A stretch of 64,000 nucleotides of DNA from Caulobacter vibrioides (GTDB lineage: Bacteria; Pseudomonadota; Alphaproteobacteria; Caulobacterales; Caulobacteraceae): NCBI RefSeq assembly GCF_002858865.1, contig NZ_PJRR01000007.1, positions 62,001-126,000 of the forward strand, in the 5' to 3' direction. The translations under genes and the position numbers were made by a program. Positions 27,101-35,824 of the stretch are shown piece by piece. Under the pieces are notes generated by a model. It was not told where the DNA came from, ran no database searches, and saw only the letters and a list, made by a program, of their open reading frames with translations. Position 1 is the stretch's first letter; each line of letters begins with the position of its first letter.

Positions 27101-28303
27101 ATGCCTCAAGGTATTCGCGACAAGGTCGCCATTCTCGGGATGGGCTGTTCCAAGTTCGGCGAGCGCTGGGACGCCGGTCCGGACGACCTGATGGTTGAGG
27201 CCTATCTGGAGGCCATGCAGGACGCCGGCATCGAGCCGACCCAGCTCGACGCCGCCTGGTTCTCCACCCACATCGACGAGATCGGTTCGGGCAAGGGCGG
27301 CACGCCGCTGTCGATCGCCCTGCGCCTGCCCAACATCGCCGTCACCCGCGTCGAGAACTTCTGCGCCTCGGGTTCGGAAGCCTTCCGCGGCGCGGTCTAT
27401 GCGGTGGCGGCCGGCGCGGCCGACATCGCCTTGGCGGTCGGGGTCGAGAAGCTGAAGGACACCGGCTATGGCGGTCTGCCGGTCGCCAACCCCGGCACGC
27501 TGAGCCCGCAGGTGATGCCCAATGGCTCCGCGCCCGGCAACTTCGCCCAGCTGGCCAGCGCCTATCGCGCCAAGCACGGTGTCTCGAAGGAAGACCTCAA
27601 GCGGGCCATCGCCCACGTTTCGGTCAAGAGCCACGCCAACGGCGCCAAGAACCCCAAGGCCCACCTGCGCAAGCCGATCACCGAGGAGCAGGCCCTCAAT
27701 GCGCCGCTGATCGCCGAGCCCCTGGGCCTGTTCGACTGCTGCGGCGTGTCGGACGGCGCGGCGGCCGCGATCGTCACCACGCCGGAGATCGCCCGCGCGC
27801 TGGGCAAGCACGACCTAGTCACGGTCAAGGCGCTGCAGCTGTCGGTCTCGAACGGCTACGAGAGCCAGTACAACGGCTGGGACGGCAGTCACTTCCACAC
27901 CGCCCGTATCGCGGCCGGCAAGGCCTATCGCGAGGCCGGCATCGAGCGCCCGCGCGAGCAGATCTCGATGATGGAGGTGCACGACTGCTTCTCGGTCACC
28001 GAGCTGGTGACGATGGAGGACCTGTTCATCTCGCCCGAGGGCCAGGGCTGGCGCGACGTGCTGGACGGCTTCTACGACGCCGACGGCGGCGTGCCGTGCC
28101 AGATCGACGGCGGCCTCAAGTGTTTCGGCCACCCCATCGGCGCATCGGGCCTGCGAATGCTCTACGAGATGTACCTGCAGCTTCAGGGCCGCGCGGGGGA
28201 GCGACAGCTGGCCAACCCGGTTTTCGGCATGACCCACAACCTGGGCGGCGCGCCGGCCAGCAATGTCTGCTCGGTCGCCATCATCGGCCAGGAAGGGGCT
28301 TAA
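27101..28303 (+). CDS. SCP-x-type acetyl-CoA acetyltransferase (thiolase)
   Basis: The 400-aa protein starts IRDKVAILGMGCSKFGERW, typical of the SCP-x thiolase clade. The nucleophile Cys is in VENFCASGSEAFRGA (~88) and the catalytic His in CFGHPIGASGLRM (~350). EVHDCFSVTELV matches the NEAFA-equivalent loop of this clade. The pair with the upstream HMGS/OB-fold protein suggests a complex in which the OB domain channels acyl-CoA to the thiolase. It may act in degradation or modification of an unusual fatty acid or terpenoid; this is not resolved by sequence. Confidence 0.88.
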   Translation: MPQGIRDKVAILGMGCSKFGERWDAGPDDLMVEAYLEAMQDAGIEPTQLDAAWFSTHIDEIGSGKGGTPLSIALRLPNIAVTRVENFCASGSEAFRGAVYAVAAGAADIALAVGVEKLKDTGYGGLPVANPGTLSPQVMPNGSAPGNFAQLASAYRAKHGVSKEDLKRAIAHVSVKSHANGAKNPKAHLRKPITEEQALNAPLIAEPLGLFDCCGVSDGAAAAIVTTPEIARALGKHDLVTVKALQLSVSNGYESQYNGWDGSHFHTARIAAGKAYREAGIERPREQISMMEVHDCFSVTELVTMEDLFISPEGQGWRDVLDGFYDADGGVPCQIDGGLKCFGHPIGASGLRMLYEMYLQLQGRAGERQLANPVFGMTHNLGGAPASNVCSVAIIGQEGA

Positions 28304-28334
28304 AGCCGCCCAAGGCTTGGTGTAACCCAGGCGC

Positions 28335-29489
28335 ATGGGCGGTTCGTTCAAAGGCTTCAAGCGCTGGATCTTCGCCGGGGCGACGCTGTTCCTAGCGCTG
28401 ATCCTCGCGGCCGCCTTCATCTGGCGCTACGACATCCTCAGCAACGCGCTGGATCCCAAGGTTCCATTCCTGACCTATAAGCCGCCGCCCGCGCCCGACT
28501 ATGGCAAGCGGGAGGCCTGGGCCCTGCTGCCGGCGCGACCAGAGGCGCCGGGCGCCGCCGATCCACTGGTCGACGTCTTCTTCGTCCATCCCACCACCTT
28601 TGACGGCGGGCGCGACTGGAACGGGGGCATCGACCAACCCAAGGCCCAGCGTTTTCTGGCGCGGGTGGTGCTGCCGAACTATGCGGGGCCCTTCGAGCGG
28701 GTCGGGCGCCTGTTCGCGCCGCGTTATCGGCAGGCCAGCCTCTACACCTATCTGACCCTGCGCGATGACGCTCGTGACGCCCGTCGCTTCGCCTATGGCG
28801 ACGTCCTGCAAGCCTTCCGCGCCTATGTCTCGCGCTATGGCCAGGACCGGCCGTTCGTGATTGTCGGGGTGGAGCAGGGCGGCTCGCTGGTCGCGCGCCT
28901 CCTGCGGGAGGAGATCGCCGGCAAGCCCGACCTCAAGCGTCGTCTGGTGGCGGCCTATCTGATCGAGACCGTGGTTCCGGCCGACGAGTACGGCGCGACA
29001 GCGCCCCTTCCGGCCTGTCAGAGGCGAGGGCTGAGCGGTTGCGTGGCGGCCTGGGCGTCGGCGCAGGAGGGCGACTTTCATACCGCCCAGGAACTGACCG
29101 GGCGTTCGCTTGTGTGGGATGGCGCGGACCAGCTGGTGAATCTCGAGCATCGCCAGCCGCTGTGTTTCAACCCGCTGCTGGGCGGCGTCACGACCGAGCG
29201 CGCGCCGGCGCGCATGAACCTGGGCGCCGCCAACGCCACCGGCCTGGACTGGGGCGCACGCCCGGCTTTTCTGCAGCGCCAGGTCTCGGCGGGATGCGAG
29301 AATGGTCTGCTGCGCACCAGCCGGCCGAAGTCCAACGCCCTGCGTGATACCGGCTCCTGGGCGGATCGGCGCAAGGTCGATGGGTTCAACCTGTTCTATG
29401 CGGATATCGAAGCCGATGCGATGGCGCGCGCTGAAGCCAAGATCGGCCGGCCGCTAAGCCCCGCCGCCAGCGGAGAGCAGGGCGGCTAG
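28335..29489 (+). CDS. DUF3089 family protein, membrane-anchored alpha/beta-hydrolase-like
   Basis: The 384-aa protein begins with a basic end and one membrane segment (WIFAGATLFLALILAAAFI, ~13-31). The body follows the DUF3089 pattern: VDVFFVHPTTFDGGRDWNG, then a nucleophile-elbow-like VIVGVEQGGSLVARLL in which the usual Ser is replaced by Glu-Gln (GVEQGG). The replacement suggests a non-canonical or inactive hydrolase fold. The last 36 bases overlap the 3' end of the opposite-strand DUF6285 gene. Confidence 0.75.
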   Translation: MGGSFKGFKRWIFAGATLFLALILAAAFIWRYDILSNALDPKVPFLTYKPPPAPDYGKREAWALLPARPEAPGAADPLVDVFFVHPTTFDGGRDWNGGIDQPKAQRFLARVVLPNYAGPFERVGRLFAPRYRQASLYTYLTLRDDARDARRFAYGDVLQAFRAYVSRYGQDRPFVIVGVEQGGSLVARLLREEIAGKPDLKRRLVAAYLIETVVPADEYGATAPLPACQRRGLSGCVAAWASAQEGDFHTAQELTGRSLVWDGADQLVNLEHRQPLCFNPLLGGVTTERAPARMNLGAANATGLDWGARPAFLQRQVSAGCENGLLRTSRPKSNALRDTGSWADRRKVDGFNLFYADIEADAMARAEAKIGRPLSPAASGEQGG

Positions 29490-29834
29490 GCCGCCATAGG
29501 TCGGCTGGTCGATGGCGATCTGACCGATCGCCGTCGCCTTCAGATGGGCGAGGAGGCGCGCATCCAGGGGTGATATCCCACCACGCCTCAGCGCCTCGCA
29601 GAGCTGGTGATTCAGCGCCTCGAAGTCCCCGGTCTCTCCCAGCAGATCACCAAGTCGCGCGGTCGCCTCGGCCTCCAGCGTGGCGCCCTGTTCCGCCTCG
29701 CGCGCCAGGATCGCCCGGGCGTTGTCGGCGACTCGGGAGAGGAAGGCATGGCGCGCATCGCCGGGCGTGGCGACCTCGGCGTCGAAGGCGGCGACCGCTT
29801 GAGCCAGCTCGGCGGCGGTAGGGTGGGTGATCAC
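29454..29834 (-). CDS. DUF6285 protein
   Basis: The 126-aa protein starts at GTG 29834, whose GTGA overlaps the stop of the upstream phosphotransferase gene. It is mainly helical and contains LNHQLCEALRRGGISP, recognisable from small proteins coded next to APH-type phosphotransferases in acyl-CoA gene sets. Function unknown, but the coupling implies a shared pathway. Its 3' end overlaps the DUF3089 gene on the other strand. Confidence 0.72.
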   Translation of the reverse strand: MITHPTAAELAQAVAAFDAEVATPGDARHAFLSRVADNARAILAREAEQGATLEAEATARLGDLLGETGDFEALNHQLCEALRRGGISPLDARLLAHLKATAIGQIAIDQPTYGGLAALLSAGGGA

Positions 29835-30799
29835 GCCGCGCCCTCCATCAAGGTCACCAGGTCGATCTCGGCCTCGCTGGTCCGCCGCCCGATCATGGCG
29901 CGCTCTACCGAGCGGTCCGCGCCGGTGGCGAAGCTCTGGTACATCATCAGGCACATCACCGCCCACTTCAGCGATCCCAGCGCCTGCCAGAACCGGACGC
30001 GGTCCAGGCTGATGTAGCCGCCATATCCCGCCAACAGTTCGGCATAGTCGCCAAAGCCGCCCACGGGCTTGCGCCATTCGCCGAAGCGCCAAGAGTTGAC
30101 GCAGATCCAGCCGAGGTCCTCGGCCGGATCGCCCAGGTGCGCCAACTCCCAGTCTAGGACGCCGACCAGGCCCCGGTCCGGGTGGATCATCAGATTGCCG
30201 TTTCGGAAGTCTCCGTGGACCAGCACGGGCCGTTCAGGCGGCGCCGGCGCAATAGCCTCCAGCCACCGGAACGCGGCCTCCAGGATCGGTCGCCGTGCAT
30301 CGAGATCGCGATAGACGCCCTCGTAGCGGGCGAGTTCGCCGCGCGCGTCCGAGGTCGCCAGCGGCGGAAGGTGATCGGTCGGCGTGGCGTGGATCTGGGC
30401 CAGGACCTCGCCGCAGCGCCGGGCGAGCCCGGGACGGACGGCTGCGAAGGCCTCGTCGCGGACGATGCGACGGCCCAGGGTCTCGCCCTCGAGCCGATGC
30501 ATCACATAGGCCTCGCCCAGCTGGTCGCCAGGCTCACAGATATGGGCCACGCCGGGGCTCGGCGCGCCGGCGGCGGCTGCGGCGCGGATCAAGGCGGCCT
30601 CGGAGGCCAGGGGCAGGGCCGTCTCGCGGGGCAGAGCGCCGTCCGGGCGGCGACGCAGGATCAGCGGCGTGCCGTCGCTCAAGTCGAAGGCCCAGGTTTC
30701 CAGACTGGCCCCGCCCGAGAGCCGTCGCACGTTGCGGGCTCCGGTCGCGGCGGGCGACAGGCGAGGCGCGAGCAGGTCGATGGCTGTGGCGACGTCCAT
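29831..30799 (-). CDS. APH-family phosphotransferase (acyl-CoA dehydrogenase-associated type)
   Basis: The start at 30799 gives 322 aa. Kinase-like motifs are present: LVHGDFRNGNLMIH (catalytic Asp of the Brenner motif, HGD...N) and GVLDWELAHLGDPAEDLGWI (metal-binding DWE). This clade, resembling the N-terminal part of ACAD10/11, phosphorylates 4-hydroxyacyl-CoA rather than antibiotics. A DUF6285 gene is translationally coupled downstream. The substrate is inferred from the clade only. Confidence 0.85.
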   Translation of the reverse strand: MDVATAIDLLAPRLSPAATGARNVRRLSGGASLETWAFDLSDGTPLILRRRPDGALPRETALPLASEAALIRAAAAAGAPSPGVAHICEPGDQLGEAYVMHRLEGETLGRRIVRDEAFAAVRPGLARRCGEVLAQIHATPTDHLPPLATSDARGELARYEGVYRDLDARRPILEAAFRWLEAIAPAPPERPVLVHGDFRNGNLMIHPDRGLVGVLDWELAHLGDPAEDLGWICVNSWRFGEWRKPVGGFGDYAELLAGYGGYISLDRVRFWQALGSLKWAVMCLMMYQSFATGADRSVERAMIGRRTSEAEIDLVTLMEGAA

Positions 30800-30910
30800 G
30801 AGCGAATGGTTCCCGCCTTCACCCAGCGTCACGCAAGAGCCTCCGCGCTTTACGATGAACGCGGCGCGCCTTACGCACAGGGCGCTCAAGCGCTTGAAAC
30901 AGGATCTTCC

Positions 30911-31855
30911 ATGCCTTCCGGCCTCGCCGCGCTGCTCGATGATGTCGCGGCCATCACCAAGCTCGCCGCCGCCTCTCTGGACGACGTCGGCGCCGCTGCG
31001 GGGAAGGCCGGGACCAAGGCCGTCGGCGTGGTGGTTGACGACGCGGCGGTGACGCCCGGCTACGCCATGGGTTTCACGCCGGATCGCGAGCTCCCGATCG
31101 TCTGGAAGATCGCGATGGGCTCCCTGCGCAACAAGCTGATCTTCCTGCTGCCGGGCGCGCTGATCCTATCGGCCTTCGCGCCTTGGGCCGTGACCCCCAT
31201 CCTGATGCTCGGCGGCGCCTATCTCGCCTTCGAGGCGACCGAGAAGGTGCTCGAGGCCTTTACACCGGAAGCCGAAGGCGAGGCGATCGAGGAGCTGGCG
31301 CTCAGCGGTCCAGATCTTGAAAAGCAGAAGGTCGACGGGGCGATCCGCACCGACCTGATCCTGTCGGGCGAGATCATGGCCATCGCCCTGGCCGAGGTCG
31401 CGCATCTGAGCCTTGCCATGCAGGCGGGGGCGCTGGCCCTGGTCGGTGTGCTGCTGACGGTGGCGGTCTATGGCGCGGTGGCGCTGATCGTGAAGATGGA
31501 CGACATCGGCCTGCATCTGTCCCGCCGTCCGAACAAGGGCTCGCAAGCGCTCGGACGCGGCCTGGTCAAGGCCATGCCGGTGACCATGGAGGCGCTGACG
31601 GTGATCGGCACGGCGGCCATGCTCTGGGTCGGCGGCGGCATTATCGTGCACGGCCTGGAACACTTCCATCTCACGCCGATCCCGCACTGGGTCGAGGGTC
31701 TCTCGCATTGGGCGGGCCAGGCGCCGGTCGTGGGGCCGGTCACCGGTTGGTTGGCCTTCGCCCTCGGCTCGGCCGCCGTCGGTCTGGTGATCGGCGGCGT
31801 TTTGGCGGGCGTGATGCACCTGTGGCATCACCGCAAGGGTGTGGCGGCGCACTAG
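30911..31855 (+). CDS. DUF808 inner-membrane protein
   Basis: The 314-aa protein begins MPSGLAALLDDVAAITKLAAASLDDVGAAA, the family's hallmark N-terminus. It has several membrane segments (~residues 77-110, 165-200, 235-260 and 280-305). The E. coli relative is YedI. Function unknown. Its stop and the stop of the opposite-strand methyltransferase share the four bases CTAG. Confidence 0.88.
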   Translation: MPSGLAALLDDVAAITKLAAASLDDVGAAAGKAGTKAVGVVVDDAAVTPGYAMGFTPDRELPIVWKIAMGSLRNKLIFLLPGALILSAFAPWAVTPILMLGGAYLAFEATEKVLEAFTPEAEGEAIEELALSGPDLEKQKVDGAIRTDLILSGEIMAIALAEVAHLSLAMQAGALALVGVLLTVAVYGAVALIVKMDDIGLHLSRRPNKGSQALGRGLVKAMPVTMEALTVIGTAAMLWVGGGIIVHGLEHFHLTPIPHWVEGLSHWAGQAPVVGPVTGWLAFALGSAAVGLVIGGVLAGVMHLWHHRKGVAAH

Positions 31856-32571
31856 TTCGGCTTTCGGCCTGCTACGAGCGTTGCGCAACCAAAGAAACAA
31901 CGCTTGAACTCGACTTGTAGGCCCTCTGCACGAAGCATCTCGCCAAAGGCAGAGGCGTCACCGAAGTTGCTGCTGTAGGTCCCGATCATCGTGAAGTCCT
32001 GGGCTCCGGCCAGGAAAATTCGTTCAATCAACGGCAGCACCTTCTTCAGTTGGAATAGATAGAGTGGGCGCAGGATCCAGCCTTTGGGATCGGACGCCTC
32101 GACTAACGAGAAGACGCCGCCGGGGCGCAAGCTGCGGGCGATTAGAGCAGCAAGACGGACATGTTGTTCAGGATTGAAGGTCTTCAATCCGAATGTTGAG
32201 ACGACAAAGTCGGCGCTGTCCGGCGGAAGCGCACTCGACAGGATATCGTCTTCGATGAACGCAATTCTGTGGGCGCGATGGCGATGCAGGCGCTCCAGGG
32301 CCCGCTGGTGCATGCCCGAGGAGATATCGACCGCCGTGATCGACGTCAGTCTGGGAAAGCGCCTCAGCAGGTGTGGCCACACTTCGCCTGTGCCGGCCAT
32401 GAAGTCGTAGCCAACGGGTGTCGTGCTGGAGGGCTGAGGTAATGCTGAGACGCACTGCCGTCGCCAGCGCTCGGTGAAGCCGAATGAGCAAATCCAGCTG
32501 AAGGCGATATACTTGCCCGAGCAACGGTCGAAGACGCCTTTGACGAATGTTGGGTCGTATATGTTCGACAT
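31852..32571 (-). CDS. UbiE-like class I SAM methyltransferase
   Basis: The 239-aa protein (ATG 32571; GTG 32577 also possible) starts SNIYDPTFVKGVFDRCSGKY. SAM motif I is partly degenerate: GYDFMAGTGEVWPHLL, DFMAGTGE instead of DxGxGxG. Later motifs fit (AVDISSGMHQRAL, FVVSTFGLKTFNPEQHV, LRPGGVFSLVEASDP). It resembles COQ5/UbiE, but the sequence is more AT-rich and Cys/Phe-rich than its neighbours, which suggests acquisition. It directly follows recG. Confidence 0.78.
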   Translation of the reverse strand: MSNIYDPTFVKGVFDRCSGKYIAFSWICSFGFTERWRRQCVSALPQPSSTTPVGYDFMAGTGEVWPHLLRRFPRLTSITAVDISSGMHQRALERLHRHRAHRIAFIEDDILSSALPPDSADFVVSTFGLKTFNPEQHVRLAALIARSLRPGGVFSLVEASDPKGWILRPLYLFQLKKVLPLIERIFLAGAQDFTMIGTYSSNFGDASAFGEMLRAEGLQVEFKRCFFGCATLVAGRKPN

Positions 32572-32576
32572 TCTCA

Positions 32577-34673
32577 CTAGCCCGCCTCGTTCAGCACCGA
32601 GGTCGGCTTCCAGTCGAACAGTTCCTGCAGTGTGCGCAGGGCCTGGCCGCGCGGCGAGGTAAGGGCCAGGTCGCGCGCCAGGATCAGGCGGGCGTCGTCG
32701 GCCGCCACGGCGATCAGATCGCGATGCGCCACAGGATCGGCGAGGCGATAGGCCGGGAAGCCGCTCTGCTTCAGACCCAGTGGATCGCCGCCGCCCCGCA
32801 GCTCCAAATCCTTCTCGGCGATCTCGAAGCCGTCGTCGCTACGCCGCAGGATGTCGAGGCGCTGCTGGGCCACTTCGGAGAGTGGCGGATCGTAGAGCAG
32901 GACGCAGGCGCTTTCCCGCGTGCCCCGGCCCACACGGCCGCGCAGCTGGTGTAGCTGGGCGAGGCCGAAACGGTCGGCGTGCTCGATGACCATGATGCTG
33001 GCGTTGGGGACATTGACGCCGACCTCGACCACCGTGGTCGCCACCAGCACGCTGACCTCGCCGTCGACGAAGCGCTGCATCACCGCGTCCTTCTCGGCCG
33101 GCGGCATCTGGCCGTGGACGAGGCCGACGCCGGGCAGATGGCGGGCCAGATCGGCGGCGCGATCCTCTGCGGCGCGCAGGTCGACCTTGTCAGACTCCGA
33201 CACCAGCGGGCAGATCCAGAACGCCTGGGCGCCGCTGCTGATGGCGACACGCAGGCGTTCGATGATTTCGGGCACGCGCGGCGTGGGGACGGCGCGGGTG
33301 GCCACCGGCGTGCGGCCCGGCGGCTTCTCGTCGATGCGTGAGACGTCGAGATCGCCAAAGACCGTCAGCTCCAGCGTGCGCGGGATGGGGGTGGCGGACA
33401 TGGCCAAGAGGTGGACGCCCCAATCGGCGTTGGCGGGGCCCTTCTCCTGCAGTCGGCGACGTTCATTGACCCCGAAGCGATGCTGCTCGTCGATGATGGT
33501 CAGGGCCAGGGCGCGGAAACCAACGTCGTCCTGGAACAGGGCGTGGGTGCCCACGGCGATGTGATGGGCGCCCTCGGCGAGCCCCGCCAGCTTGGCCGCC
33601 CGACCCGCGCCCTTGTCGCGGCCGGTGAGCAGGATCACCGACAGGCCCAGCGCCTCCAGAGGCGCAGCGATGGTCTCGAAGTGCTGGCGCGCCAGGATCT
33701 CGGTGGGGGCCATCAGCGCCGATTGAAAGCCTGAGCTGGCGGCGTCGGCCATGGCCAGCATGGCGACCACGGTCTTGCCCGAACCGACATCGCCCTGCAG
33801 CAGCCGGCTCATCCGCTCGCCTGACGCCAGGTCGCCGCGGATCTCGGACAGGGCGCGGATCTGCGCGTCCGTGAGCTTGAAGGGCAGGGCCTTCTCGGCG
33901 GCTTCGGACAGCGGGCCCGCCGGGATGCGCGGACCCGGATGCGACCGGCGCGCGGCCTTGCGCTGGGCCAGCGCCAGTTGGTGGGCCAGCAGCTCATCAT
34001 AGGCCAGGCGGCGGCGTGGGCGCGAGAGCGGCGAAAGATCAGCCTCGCTGGCCGGCGCATGCAGGGCCGCCAGGGCGTCTCGCCAACTGGGCAGCTTCTC
34101 GCGCTCTATCCAGGCGGCGTCCTGCCATTCGGCGAGGTCAGGGGCGCGCGCCAGGGCCTCCAGGGCGAGCTTTCGGAACGTCCGTGAGGGCAGGCCGTGG
34201 GTGGCGGGATAGACGGTTTCGACGAGAGGAATGTCGCCAGCCTTGTCCTCGGCGACGATGTAGTCCGGATGGGCGATCTGCAGCTCGGAGGCGAAGACCT
34301 CGGGGCGTTCGACCTTGCCGCTGACCGCGCGGCGCGCCCCCTTGGGGTGCTGGCGCTCCAGATGTGGGCCGTGGCCCTTGAACCAGACCAAGGTCAGAAA
34401 GCCCGTGCCGTCCCAGGCGCGGACCTTCCAGGGTTGTCCCAGGCGATGTGGCGGCTGGTGGCCGTCGATGGTGACGATGAAGGTCTGGACCTGATTTTCC
34501 ACGGCCTGGTCGACCGTGGTCGTCGTCCGCCGGATCAGGCCCGAGGGGGCGGTGAACAGCACGTCGCGCACGATCGGCCCGGCCAGCTTCTCGACCAGCG
34601 GCGCAACGCGGGGGCCCACGCCTTTCAGCGTGGAGACCGAGGTGAACAGAGGAAAGAGAATCTCCGGGCGCAT
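32577..34673 (-). CDS. recG: ATP-dependent DNA helicase RecG
   Basis: The 698-aa protein has an N-terminal wedge/OB domain (~1-180), helicase domain 1 with Walker A LLQGDVGSGKTVVAML and DEQH box IIDEQHRFGV, and helicase domain 2 ending with RFGLAQLHQLRGRVGRG. RecG remodels stalled replication forks and Holliday junctions. Length and motif order are normal. Confidence 0.97.
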   Translation of the reverse strand: MRPEILFPLFTSVSTLKGVGPRVAPLVEKLAGPIVRDVLFTAPSGLIRRTTTTVDQAVENQVQTFIVTIDGHQPPHRLGQPWKVRAWDGTGFLTLVWFKGHGPHLERQHPKGARRAVSGKVERPEVFASELQIAHPDYIVAEDKAGDIPLVETVYPATHGLPSRTFRKLALEALARAPDLAEWQDAAWIEREKLPSWRDALAALHAPASEADLSPLSRPRRRLAYDELLAHQLALAQRKAARRSHPGPRIPAGPLSEAAEKALPFKLTDAQIRALSEIRGDLASGERMSRLLQGDVGSGKTVVAMLAMADAASSGFQSALMAPTEILARQHFETIAAPLEALGLSVILLTGRDKGAGRAAKLAGLAEGAHHIAVGTHALFQDDVGFRALALTIIDEQHRFGVNERRRLQEKGPANADWGVHLLAMSATPIPRTLELTVFGDLDVSRIDEKPPGRTPVATRAVPTPRVPEIIERLRVAISSGAQAFWICPLVSESDKVDLRAAEDRAADLARHLPGVGLVHGQMPPAEKDAVMQRFVDGEVSVLVATTVVEVGVNVPNASIMVIEHADRFGLAQLHQLRGRVGRGTRESACVLLYDPPLSEVAQQRLDILRRSDDGFEIAEKDLELRGGGDPLGLKQSGFPAYRLADPVAHRDLIAVAADDARLILARDLALTSPRGQALRTLQELFDWKPTSVLNEAG

Positions 34674-34715
34674 GCGACACGACCTTATCCGCGTCCCCGC
34701 CCGGCGGAAAATGCT

Positions 34716-35018
34716 CTAGTCGGCCTGGTTCATCACGGGTTGAAGCGCGATGACGAGGTCGGAGTACTCGTCCGCCCGCGAAGCGCCCGAGACGTTCAGC
34801 CGGGTGTAGAGGCAGGTCGCGCCGTGGCGGGCGCAGGCCTCCGACCAGCGGGCTTTGGCGTCCACCAGGTTGTTGGCTTGACCCGCAAAGACGACCAAGC
34901 CCTTGGCGTCGACATAGACAAAGTTGCCGGCGATCGTGGTGCCGGGTTCGCCGTTCTCGGCCAGCTTGTAGCGGTACACGGCGCCGGAGGCGCCCTTGAG
35001 TTCGATGTAAGGCTTCAA
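34716..35018 (-). CDS. Small protein of unknown function
   Basis: The 100-aa product is read from a TTG codon at 35018; no in-frame ATG or GTG is available upstream, so the start is uncertain. The N-terminal half looks like a small beta-sheet (YIELKGASGAVYRYKL, IAGNFVYVD) followed by a helix with two cysteines (SEACARHGATCLYTR). I recognise no family. It stands alone between recG and the amino-acid ABC operon. Confidence 0.55.
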   Translation of the reverse strand: MKPYIELKGASGAVYRYKLAENGEPGTTIAGNFVYVDAKGLVVFAGQANNLVDAKARWSEACARHGATCLYTRLNVSGASRADEYSDLVIALQPVMNQAD

Positions 35019-35083
35019 GCTGTCCTCGCCATTAAAATCACCCGGCGTCGGCGCTCAGATCGTGAAGCGTCCCGTGGGCCAAA

Positions 35084-35824
35084 TTATGGCTGGAGGACGC
35101 CCGATCTGGCCAAGAAACGCCGGGTCCGCTCTTCGCGCGGCGAGGCGAGGAGCTGACGCGAAGGTCCTTGCTCTACGATCACGCCGCCGTCCATGAAAAT
35201 CGTTCGCTCGGCCACATCGCGGGCGAAATCCATCTGGTGGGTGACGATCACCATCGTGCGTTTTTCGGCGGCGAGATCCCGGATGACGGCCAGGACTTCG
35301 CCGACCAGTTCGGGGTCCAGGGCGGAGGTCGGCTCGTCGAAGAGGATCACTTCGGGATCCATCGCCAGGGCTCGGGCGATGGCGCAGCGTTGCTGCTGAC
35401 CGCCGGACAAGGCCGACGGATAGGCGTCGACGCGATCGGCCAGCCCGACCTTTTCAAGCAGGGCCAACCCCTTGGCGCGCGCCTTGGCGGGGTCTTCGCG
35501 GCGCACGACGATCGGGCCTTCGATCACGTTCTCCAGCGCCGTACGGTGCGGGAACAGGTTGAAGCTCTGGAAGACGAAGCCGACCCTTCCGTTCAAGGCC
35601 TTGGCCAGGGGCGTCTTGCCGCCGGCGGTGACGCCCGCGATCGTCAGGTCGCCGCCATTCAGGGGCTCCAGGCCGGCGAGGCAGCGCAGCAGGGTGCTCT
35701 TGCCTGAGCCGCTGGGCCCGATGATCGCGACCACTTCTCCGGGGACCACAGCCAGGTCCACGCCCGCCAGGACGGGCGTGTCGCCGAAGCTCTTCTTCAG
35801 GGACTTGGCGTCGATCGCGCTCAT
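35084..35824 (-). CDS. Polar amino acid ABC transporter, ATP-binding protein
   Basis: The 246-aa protein has Walker A (GPSGSGKST), signature (LSGGQQQRCAIARAL) and Walker B (VILFDEPTSALDPELVGEV) motifs of the PAAT family, plus the H-loop THQ. It energises uptake by the permease whose stop codon it overlaps (ATGA). Confidence 0.93.
   Translation of the reverse strand: MSAIDAKSLKKSFGDTPVLAGVDLAVVPGEVVAIIGPSGSGKSTLLRCLAGLEPLNGGDLTIAGVTAGGKTPLAKALNGRVGFVFQSFNLFPHRTALENVIEGPIVVRREDPAKARAKGLALLEKVGLADRVDAYPSALSGGQQQRCAIARALAMDPEVILFDEPTSALDPELVGEVLAVIRDLAAEKRTMVIVTHQMDFARDVAERTIFMDGGVIVEQGPSRQLLASPREERTRRFLARSGVLQP

Noticed and set aside
29831..30799. APH-family gene as an antibiotic-resistance enzyme
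   Set aside because: Coupling to DUF6285 and the ACAD10/11-like sequence point to acyl-CoA metabolism, not aminoglycosides.
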